Shown: one piece after another, positions 1 to 4,866 of the stretch | Layout of the letters: each line of letters starts with the position of its first letter | How positions within the stretch are numbered: the stretch's first letter is position 1 | Assembly: GCA_900759435.1 (NCBI GenBank) | Contig: CAAEVD010000238.1 | Span: 1 to 12,292, forward strand | DNA: 12,292 bases | Reading direction: 5' to 3' | Source of the DNA: an uncultured Collinsella sp. | Lineage (GTDB): Bacteria > Actinomycetota > Coriobacteriia > Coriobacteriales > Coriobacteriaceae | The notes under the pieces: model-generated | What the model was told of the DNA's origin: nothing | Databases searched by the model: none | Seen by the model: only the letters and a program-made list of their open reading frames with translations | Position numbers and translations under genes: made by a program

Positions 1-38
1 AATTGCCTTTCGACGGTATTAAAACCTGCCCTTACAGA

Positions 39-107
39 AAGTTGCGGTGAAATAGTTCCTGAAAAGCTCGAATAAGCCTAAATCCAGGAACTATTCCACC
101 GCAACTT
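39..107. repeat. Near-perfect 23-bp inverted repeat with 23-nt spacer
   Basis: The arms at 39-61 and 85-107 are reverse complements except at one position (A50 against C96). On a - strand transcript that position becomes a U-G wobble, so RNA read from the - strand would form an uninterrupted 23-bp stem with a 23-nt loop. It lies 46 bp beyond the stop of the PIN toxin gene, so it could end or stabilise that transcript. The run of T after the stem on the - strand is short (three), so it is a poor classical terminator. Its length and symmetry also fit a dispersed REP or MITE-like element. I cannot tell these apart from one copy. Confidence 0.75.
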
Positions 108-152
108 AGGAGGGGATGGGGCTGAGGGGCGGGCGATGCCGTTGTCTGTCGG

Positions 153-608
153 TTAGTGGCGACCGTGGTGGCGGAGCTTGTCGATGGTGGAGTCGGTGCT
201 TCGGCTGCGGGCGTCGGCGGCGGTTTGGCGTTTACGGCGGTAATCGATCATGCCTTGGATGATGGGCTTGCCAAAGCTCACGACATCATCGTTGTAGATG
301 GCGGTTCGGGCTGCGAGGAGGCAGTCGGTAAAGTCCATATGGGTCTTGCCGAAGAGTTTGACGGCAAGGGCGACAACGGTGGGCTCGTCGACCATGACGT
401 CATCGAGCAGCCTTTTCATGGCCGCAGAAATTTCAACGCGGGGAACCTTATAGACGTCGCGCAGCGTGACCACGACGCGCGTGATGATTTCGGGGTAGAC
501 ACGTGCGGTGCGCGTGGCGATGACCTTGGCGGCGCGCGGTGACAGGACCTCGTCGTCGTCAAGCAGGTAGCGCAGGATGACGGTCTCGTCGATGATGGTG
601 CTACTCAT
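153..608 (-). CDS. PIN-domain toxin of a type II toxin-antitoxin pair (VapC-like), probably degenerate active site
   Basis: This 151-aa protein has the outline of a PIN-domain ribonuclease: a first acidic strand IIDETVILRYLL (Asp7), the helix TLRDVYKVPR (49-57) typical of the subgroup, and MDFTDCLLAAR with Asp92 and Asp95. PIN toxins cleave RNA using a cluster of four acidic residues that bind metal. Here the position that normally holds the second acid is Arg44 (TRVVVTL) and the last Asp of the usual FD motif is Gly113 (SFGKPI). The enzyme may therefore be weak, inactive or use other residues. The last 30 residues are basic and Ser/Arg-rich. The ATG (606-608) lies inside the end of the antitoxin gene, with an 8-nt overlap, which indicates translational coupling. 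PIN family assignment is firm. Activity and target are not known from the sequence. Confidence 0.8.
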   Translation of the reverse strand: MSSTIIDETVILRYLLDDDEVLSPRAAKVIATRTARVYPEIITRVVVTLRDVYKVPRVEISAAMKRLLDDVMVDEPTVVALAVKLFGKTHMDFTDCLLAARTAIYNDDVVSFGKPIIQGMIDYRRKRQTAADARSRSTDSTIDKLRHHGRH

Positions 609-924
609 GGATATCTACTTCCTCGGGACCCAAAACCGACTCGTCGCTTTCTGTGGCTAGGTATTCAATCCAGGCAGTGCGCTCCTCGGAGCGGCGATTG
701 GGGTCCCCATATGCTTTGAGCAGTCCATAGGCGGCCGTGCCGTCCTTGGAGCGCACGGCGACCGGCTGAAAGGGGAGCTTGCGCATCAAAATACTCTGCG
801 CGACAAATAGACGGACAGCCTCGGCGAGCGATGTGCCCATGGCGTCGTAGAGACGTTCGGCATGCTGCTTGTCTTCCTCGCGAATGCGCACCTGCAGGAT
901 AGCTCGTTTTTGAGTCGATGACAT
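601..924 (-). CDS. RelB/DinJ-family antitoxin
   Basis: This 107-aa protein has an N-terminal segment ILQVRIREEDKQHAERLYDA followed by MGTSLAEAVRLFVAQS. That is the ribbon-helix-helix DNA-binding pattern of RelB/DinJ antitoxins, with the usual RKLPF segment after it. Such proteins bind and neutralise the partner toxin through the C-terminal half and repress their own promoter through the N-terminal dimer. The pairing with a PIN toxin rather than a RelE/YafQ toxin is less usual but known as a mix-and-match arrangement. I chose ATG 922-924 over the adjacent in-frame GTG 925-927 because the Shine-Dalgarno AAGGGAGG (931-938) then sits at a normal 6-nt distance. It is first in the operon, and its TAG stop overlaps the toxin start by 8 nt. 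Two dyads upstream (951-966, 975-988) are candidate operators. Confidence 0.85.
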   Translation of the reverse strand: MSSTQKRAILQVRIREEDKQHAERLYDAMGTSLAEAVRLFVAQSILMRKLPFQPVAVRSKDGTAAYGLLKAYGDPNRRSEERTAWIEYLATESDESVLGPEEVDIHE

Positions 925-930
925 CACTGG

Positions 931-938
931 CCTCCCTT
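931..938 (-). promoter_or_regulatory. Ribosome binding site of the antitoxin gene
   Basis: On the - strand this reads AAGGGAGG. It stands 6 nt from ATG 922-924 and only 3 nt from GTG 925-927, which favours the ATG start. Confidence 0.7.
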
Positions 939-950
939 AATGAGCGTGCA

Positions 951-966
951 ATTTGAATAGTCAAAT
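951..966. promoter_or_regulatory. Candidate antitoxin operator: 6-bp dyad with 4-nt spacer
   Basis: ATTTGA and TCAAAT form a perfect dyad around ATAG. It sits 27 bp upstream of the antitoxin ATG, between the likely promoter and the ribosome binding site. That is where ribbon-helix-helix antitoxins commonly bind to repress their own operon. The role is inferred from position. Confidence 0.4.
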
Positions 967-974
967 ACAACATC

Positions 975-988
975 GGCTAATAATAGCC
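975..988. promoter_or_regulatory. Second dyad upstream of the toxin-antitoxin operon
   Basis: GGCTA (975-979) and TAGCC (984-988) are perfect reverse complements around ATAA. On the - strand the centre contains TATTAT, which could itself serve as a -10 box, so binding here could block transcription. It could be a second operator half or a small hairpin in the leader. Confidence 0.3.
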
Positions 989-1005
989 AATCTTACAACC
1001 ACTAC

Positions 1006-1034
1006 TTTATTGCACTAGAGTAATTGAGTGTAAA
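1006..1034 (-). promoter_or_regulatory. Candidate promoter of the toxin-antitoxin operon
   Basis: On the - strand TTTACA (1029-1034) is followed after 17 nt by AATAAA (1006-1011). These match the -35 and -10 consensus at five and four of six positions. Transcription would start near 999, about 75 nt before the antitoxin start, with both dyads inside the leader. A TATTAT inside 975-988 is an alternative -10. Confidence 0.3.
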
Positions 1035-1044
1035 CGATATTACA
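1029..1044. promoter_or_regulatory. CRP/FNR-family-like dyad TGTAA-N6-TTACA
   Basis: TGTAA (1029-1033) and TTACA (1040-1044) are perfect reverse complements with a 6-nt spacer. This is the geometry bound by CRP/FNR-family regulators (TGTGA-N6-TCACA in E. coli CRP). It overlaps the proposed -35 of the toxin-antitoxin promoter. It lies about 175 bp upstream of the proposed hydN -10, so its effect on the hydrogenlyase operon would be indirect. The assignment rests on pattern only. Confidence 0.3.
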
Positions 1045-1149
1045 AACGTACTACATCCTTCAGAAACGAGCGTGAAATCTCCCTTGGATGTACGCATGTA
1101 ATACACTCACCTTTATAGCTTCTAGAGAATAATTCCAACCTGCCAAAAC

Positions 1150-1175
1150 CCCTGCAATACACCCGTATTGCAGGG
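1150..1175. promoter_or_regulatory. 26-bp palindrome, candidate activator site of the hydrogenlyase operon
   Basis: CCCTGCAATAC (1150-1160) and GTATTGCAGGG (1165-1175) are perfect 11-bp reverse complements around ACCC. The centre lies about 57 bp upstream of the inferred transcription start near 1219, a usual activator position. The proposed promoter lacks a good -35 box, which fits a need for an activator. No run of T follows, so it does not look like a terminator. The protein that might bind is unknown. Confidence 0.5.
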
Positions 1176-1206
1176 CCTATGCTCAAGTTTGCCACCTGCA
1201 ACTGCG

Positions 1207-1212
1207 TATATT
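1207..1212 (+). promoter_or_regulatory. Candidate -10 box of the hydN-fdhF transcript
   Basis: TATATT matches the -10 consensus at five of six positions and would start transcription near 1219. The bases 16-18 nt upstream (around 1183-1190) do not resemble TTGACA. No sigma-54 type GG-N10-GC pair is seen, unlike the E. coli fhlA-controlled operons. Confidence 0.35.
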
Positions 1213-1232
1213 TAACCTGTATATCGTTGGAG

Positions 1233-1343
1233 GAATTCTATCGAAGTGCCTGTTTCGCCGCATGCACTCGATACGCCGATGCCGGACCACGGGCGGTCCG
1301 GGGCAACGTCGACAGGGTCTCTCCGGCATGGGATTCAGGAGGG
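1233..1343 (+). promoter_or_regulatory. Structured hydN leader, candidate cis-regulatory RNA
   Basis: The leader can fold into a compact three-way junction. A closing stem pairs 1233-1239 with 1330-1336 (7 bp, two G-U). A hairpin pairs 1240-1249 with 1264-1272 (9 bp, one bulged A). A third stem pairs 1279-1286 with 1322-1329 (8 bp, perfect). Four loop bases CUGU (1250-1253) can also pair with ACAG (1312-1315). Two rival pairings exist. One is CCGGACC (1282-1288) with GGTCCGG (1295-1301). The other is CTCTCC (1319-1324) with GGAGGG (1338-1343), which would hide the hydN ribosome binding site. This is the logic of a translation-controlling riboswitch. The folds are hand-derived and the ligand is unknown. 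A molybdenum or tungsten cofactor sensor would suit the next gene but one. Confidence 0.45.
1337..1343 (+). promoter_or_regulatory. Ribosome binding site of hydN
   Basis: AGGAGGG ends 10 nt before ATG 1354 and begins directly after the closing stem of the leader fold. It decides the start in favour of 1354 over the in-frame GTG at 1246, whose codon is buried in a 9-bp hairpin. Confidence 0.75.
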
Positions 1344-1353
1344 AGTGAACAAC

Positions 1354-1872
1354 ATGGGCAATAAACGAGTCGTAGCCGATTCCTCACGCTGCATTGGGTG
1401 CCAAACCTGTATGGCGGCGTGCATCGAGGCGCACGACATCCCCGGCAACATCGCCGCGCCGCGCCTGCGCGTGACGCGTACGTACGAGATCTCCGCACCG
1501 GTGGCTTGCCATCACTGCGAGGATGCCCCGTGTGCGAAGGCCTGTCCTACGGGCGCCTTGTTCTTTGATCCAAAGAACCATCGTATCGGCGTTAACGAGG
1601 ACAACTGCATCGGCTGCAAGAGCTGCGTCATGGCATGCCCCTTTGGCGCCGTGAGCGTGGCGACCACGCAGGTTCCGGTCTTGATGGGCGACGTTCGCGT
1701 GGGTTCGCAGACCAAGAGCTTCGTGCTCAAGTGCGACCTGTGCGTGGACCGTCCCGGCGGTCCGGCGTGTGCCGAGGCGTGCCCGACCAAGGGCCTCACC
1801 CTGGTAGACGAGGAGCGCCTGGCAGAACTGACTGCCGAGCGTGCCCGCGCCACCATCGAAAACGAGGCGTAA
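1354..1872 (+). CDS. hydN: Four-cluster [4Fe-4S] electron carrier, HydN-like, partner of formate dehydrogenase H
   Basis: This 172-aa polyferredoxin is close in length to E. coli HydN (175 aa). Sixteen cysteines form four cluster-binding sets: 13/16/19/23, 52/55/60/64, 85/88/91/95 and 127/130/139/143. The last set has the split KCDLC...GPACAEACPT pattern of the HycB/HydN/HyfA family. It probably accepts electrons from FdhF in the cytoplasm and passes them toward the hydrogenase. The placement immediately before fdhF supports this. There is no signal peptide or membrane segment. ATG 1354 gives the family-typical N-terminus. Residues added by the GTG at 1246 match nothing in the family. It could equally be called HycB-like, since HydN and HycB are close relatives. 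The 75-nt gap to fdhF carries two small hairpins. Confidence 0.88.
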   Translation: MGNKRVVADSSRCIGCQTCMAACIEAHDIPGNIAAPRLRVTRTYEISAPVACHHCEDAPCAKACPTGALFFDPKNHRIGVNEDNCIGCKSCVMACPFGAVSVATTQVPVLMGDVRVGSQTKSFVLKCDLCVDRPGGPACAEACPTKGLTLVDEERLAELTAERARATIENEA

Positions 1873-1908
1873 GCGTTGGGGCGACAAGCCCAATGATTGT
1901 CAAATAAG

Positions 1909-1924
1909 TACCGAGCATTCGGTA
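1909..1924 (+). other. Small hairpin ahead of fdhF
   Basis: TACCGA (1909-1914) and TCGGTA (1919-1924) form a perfect 6-bp stem with the loop GCAT. It ends 7 nt before the strong ribosome binding site of fdhF (1932-1943). A weaker stem lies at 1876-1893. No T run follows. It may set transcript processing or leave the site open for ribosomes. Confidence 0.4.
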
Positions 1925-1931
1925 GCAGAAA

Positions 1932-1943
1932 AAGGAAGGAGGG
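1932..1943 (+). promoter_or_regulatory. Ribosome binding site of fdhF
   Basis: AAGGAAGGAGGG is a long, purine-rich site 4 nt from ATG 1948. It supports that start over the in-frame TTG at 1897. Confidence 0.75.
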
Positions 1944-1947
1944 TGTC

Positions 1948-4170
1948 ATGGAGAAGCATAAAGTGATCTGCCCGTACTGCGGCGCCGGTTGCCAGTTTAA
2001 CCTCCTGGTCCAAAACGGCCAGGTCGTGGGCACCGAACCGCTCAACGGCATCACCAACCAGAGCGAGCTGTGCCTTAAGGGCATGAGCGGCTACGACTTC
2101 ATCAACGACACCAAGATCTTGACTCCTCGCGTACTGCACCCGATGATCCGTCGCACCAAGGGCGCGGATCTTGAGCGCGTAAGCTGGGACGAGGCACTGG
2201 ATTTCACCGCATCTAAGATGCAGGCCATAATTGACGAATATGGTCCTAATGCTGTCATGACCACCGGCTCTTCTCGAGGCGGCGGCAATGAGGCGAACTA
2301 CGTCATGCAGAAGTTTACGCGTGCGTGCATCGGCACCCACAGCGTGGACAACTGCGCCCGTACTTGACACGGCCCTACTGTCCTCGGTCTGATGGACACG
2401 GTTGGTTCAGGTTGCATGTCATGCTCCATCCCCGGTATGGAGGATGCGGGCTGCATTTTCCTCTTCGGCTATAACCCTGCCGATTCGCACCCCATCGTCG
2501 CAAGGCGTATCGTGCGAGCCAAAGAAAAGGGTTGCAAGATCATCGTCGCCGATCCGCGCCATATCGAAACCGCGCGTATCGCCGATCTCTACCTTCCGAT
2601 CAAGAACGGTTGCAACGTTGCGTTCCTCAACGCCTTTGCCAACTGTCTGGTCAACGATGGCCTCTACGACAAGGAATTCGTCGCCGAGCACACGAACGGC
2701 TTTGACGAGTGGTGGGAGACCATCAAGAACTACACTCCCGAATCCGTACAGGACATCACGGGTGTCGAGCCCGCGTTGATCCACCAAGCTGCCGAGATGT
2801 ACGCCACGGCGAAGCCCTCTGCCATCATTGGCTGGGGCATGGGCGTATGCCAGCAGAAGCAGAACCTGAAGACGGTGCACACCATCGCCTCCATCGCCTG
2901 CGTTGCCGGCCAGATCGGCAAACCCAATTCCGGCCTCGCGCCCGTGCGCGGTCAGAATAACGTCCAGGGCTCCTGCGATATGGGCATGCTGCCCAACCTG
3001 TACCCTGGCTACCAGAAAGTCACCGACCCCGCAGTGCGTGCCAAGTTTGCCAAAGCTTGGGGCGTGCCCGAGGAAAAGCTCCCGCTCGAGGAGGGCTACA
3101 AGCTCACCGACCTGGGCCACCTGGTCGACGAGGGCAAGGTGCACTGCTTCTACAACTACGGCGAGGACCCGGTGCAGACCGAGCCCGATTCGGCCGGTAT
3201 GCGCAAGACGCTCTCCGAGCTGGATCTGTTCATTTGCCAGGACATCTTTATGACGCAGACGACCATGCTCGCCGACGTCATCCTGCCCGCTACCTCTTGG
3301 GGCGAGCACGAGGGTGTCTTTACCGCATCCGACCGTAGCTTCCAGCACTTTGACGCGGCCGTTCCGCCCAAGGGCGAGTGCCGCCACGACTGGGAGATCT
3401 TCGCGGACCTGTCCACGCGCATGGGCTACCCCATGCACTACGACAACACCGAGCAGATCTGGAACGAGTGCATTAGCCTGTGCCCCAACTTTGTGGGCGC
3501 GACCTACGAGAAGATGGCTCCCGAGGGCGGTTACGCCCAGTGGCCGGTCAAGAGCACCGATGTGAACGACCACGGTACGCCCGACATGTTCGCTGGTGGC
3601 AAGTTCACCACCAAGGACGGCCGCGCCAACCTGATGGCGCACGACTGGGAGGCGCCCTCCGAGCTTCCCGACGATGAGTACCCGCTCATTCTGTGCACCG
3701 TCCGCGAGGTCGGCCACTACAGCTGCCGTTCGATGACCGGCAACTGCAAGACGCTGGCGCTGCTTGCCGATGAGCCCGGTTTTGTCCGCATGAATCCCGC
3801 GGACGCCCAGGCGCGCGGCATCAAGAACGGCGACATCGTCTCGATTCACAGCCGCCGCGGTCAGGTATACAGCCGCGCCGACGTGAGCGACCGTATCAAC
3901 AAGGGCACGGTCTATATGACCTACCAGTGGTGGATCGGCAAGTGCAACGAGCTGACCATTCACAAGGTCGACCCGGTCTCGCATACGCCCGAGGACAAGT
4001 TCTCCGCCTGCCAGGTCGACGCTATCGCCGACCAGGTCTGGGCCGAGGGCGAGGTCGAGCGTCAGTACACCGAGCTCAAGCAGGCTCTGGTGGACGCCGC
4101 CGCTCCTCAGGACGTTGAGCCCGGCGCCGCCAAGTTCGACGACGAGGCGCACGTGAACCAAATCGTGTAG
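1948..4170 (+). CDS. fdhF: Formate dehydrogenase H, selenocysteine-containing (in-frame TGA at 2365)
   Basis: The product is a molybdopterin enzyme that oxidises formate to CO2 in the cytoplasm and feeds the hydrogenase. It is 740 aa including selenocysteine, against 715 in E. coli. The [4Fe-4S] cysteines are 8, 11, 15 and 42, with Lys44 in the electron path, as in E. coli FdhF. TGA 2365-2367 is codon 140, exactly the E. coli selenocysteine position, and is followed by HGPTV. His141 and Arg334 (VRGQNNVQG) correspond to the E. coli active-site His141 and Arg333. Downstream family blocks such as SWGEHEGVFTA, VREVGHYSCRSMTGN and TYQWWIG are intact, so the TGA is not a mutation. About 20 C-terminal acidic residues extend past the E. 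coli end. It follows hydN and precedes a terminator-like hairpin. Naive gene callers will split it at 2367. Confidence 0.95.
2365..2400 (+). promoter_or_regulatory. Selenocysteine codon with SECIS-like hairpin
   Basis: Behind the TGA, TGTCC (2379-2383) and GGACA (2394-2398) pair perfectly. The inner bases TC/GA can extend the stem with a bulged T2393, which leaves GGTCT (2386-2390) as the apical loop. In E. coli fdhF the SelB-binding loop is also GGUCU and starts 18 nt after the UGA. Here the spacing is also 18 nt. The bulged U lies on the 3' side instead of the 5' side, so the match is close but not identical. The role in SelB recruitment is inferred from this match. Confidence 0.82.
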
Positions 4171-4191
4171 TCCCGTTCTCGTTGGCTTTTT

Positions 4192-4234
4192 GGGCCGGGC
4201 GTCCCGTACGTTCGGGAGCCCGGCCCGTTATTTT
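4192..4234 (+). terminator. Terminator-like hairpin between fdhF and hyfA
   Basis: GGGCCGGGC (4192-4200) pairs with GCCCGGCCC (4218-4226). Inside it TCCCG (4202-4206) pairs with CGGGA (4213-4217), with one bulged G and a 6-nt loop. GTTATTTTG follows, a broken T run. This looks like a Rho-independent terminator or attenuator. It would let hydN-fdhF be made in excess of the membrane arm, or mark a processing point. No clear separate promoter is seen in the short space before hyfA, so partial read-through is the simplest reading. Confidence 0.75.
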
Positions 4235-4236
4235 GA

Positions 4237-4243
4237 AAGGAAG
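4237..4243 (+). promoter_or_regulatory. Ribosome binding site of hyfA
   Basis: AAGGAAG stands 5 nt from ATG 4249. It overlaps the alternative in-frame GTG at 4243, so ATG 4249 is the start. Confidence 0.7.
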
Positions 4244-4248
4244 TGGGG

Positions 4249-4866
4249 ATGAACCGCTTCATCGACATCAACCCGGAGAGGTGCATCGGCTGCGGAACAT
4301 GCCAGTCCGCCTGTGCCGACGCCCACCGGATGCAGGGTCTTCAGGATACGCCGCGCCTGGCGCTCGTGAAGACCGGCGGTATTTCGGCCGCCCTTGCCTG
4401 CCACCATTGCGAGGGTGCCCCCTGCGCCGAGGTTTGCCCGGTGAATGCCATCGAGCACGATGGCGACCGCATCCACGTCAAGGAGCAGGAGTGCATCGGG
4501 TGCAGGCTGTGCGCCATCGCGTGCCCCTTCGGAGCCATCCATCCCGATGGCACGTCTATCGCCGGTGTCGCAGGCATGTGCGATCCGACGCCTTCGTATC
4601 CTAAGTCCCTGAGCAGCCTGCTTACGTGGGCTCCTGGCCAGTACACCTGCGCTGTCAAGTGCGACCTGTGCGCCTTCGATCCAGACGGCCCGCATTGTGT
4701 GGCGGCGTGCCCCACCAAGGCGCTGACCGTCATGGGCGGCGCGGCCGATCGCGAGCTCGACGAGGCCAAGCGCCTGCGTTCGATCGAAAACGGTCCGGTC
4801 GTCGACGTTACCGCTGTGGCCCAGGGCCTCTCCGAGAAAGCAGAAGGGAGCGTAAACAATGGATAG
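4249..4866 (+). CDS. hyfA: Hydrogenase-4 electron-transfer subunit, four [4Fe-4S] clusters
   Basis: This 205-aa protein has the same length as E. coli HyfA and the same opening (MNRF). Cysteines 12/15/18/22, 51/54/59/63, 82/85/88/92 and 138/141/150/154 form four cluster sites. A spacer of about 45 residues before the last set includes the family segment LLTWAPG. Cys111 and Cys134 lie in that spacer outside the four sets. HyfA is thought to link the formate dehydrogenase module to the hydrogenase small subunit on the cytoplasmic side. It differs from the upstream HydN by this spacer and a longer C-terminal tail. The gene follows the hairpin at 4192-4234 and overlaps hyfB by 8 nt, which suggests coupled translation. 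Confidence 0.9.
   Translation: MNRFIDINPERCIGCGTCQSACADAHRMQGLQDTPRLALVKTGGISAALACHHCEGAPCAEVCPVNAIEHDGDRIHVKEQECIGCRLCAIACPFGAIHPDGTSIAGVAGMCDPTPSYPKSLSSLLTWAPGQYTCAVKCDLCAFDPDGPHCVAACPTKALTVMGGAADRELDEAKRLRSIENGPVVDVTAVAQGLSEKAEGSVNNG

Larger units (their letters stand above)
925..1353. other. Divergent intergenic regulatory region, 429 bp, no gene
   Basis: This stretch separates the - strand toxin-antitoxin genes from the + strand hydrogenlyase genes. Positions 940-1240 are clearly AT-richer than the flanking genes and hold dyads at 951-966, 975-988, 1029-1044 and 1150-1175. Positions 1240-1336 are GC-rich and form strong RNA-like stems. An open frame from GTG 1246 runs into hydN, but I do not accept it as coding. 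No tRNA or protein gene is seen. Confidence 0.7.

Noticed and set aside
1..38. End of a neighbouring gene or a mobile element at the left edge
   Set aside because: The stretch is too short and shows no motif. Nothing can be supported.
156..542. A 128-residue + strand open frame opposite the PIN toxin
   Set aside because: It is Gly/Asp/Val-rich and without family features. The - strand reading has clear PIN motifs and an overlapping antitoxin partner.
1190..1206. Possible sigma-54 promoter (TGCCAC-like element)
   Set aside because: The essential GG and the correctly spaced GC are missing, and sigma-54 is generally absent from actinobacteria.
1246..1353. N-terminal extension of HydN from GTG 1246, with GGAGG at 1229-1233
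   Set aside because: The added 36 residues do not resemble the family, the GTG is inside a strong hairpin and its spacing is 12 nt. ATG 1354 has a good ribosome binding site and gives the usual N-terminus.
1948..2367. fdhF read as a broken gene (stop codon at 2365, then a second open frame from 2392)
   Set aside because: The TGA is at the known selenocysteine position, the frame is unchanged across it, family motifs continue on both sides and a SECIS-like hairpin follows.
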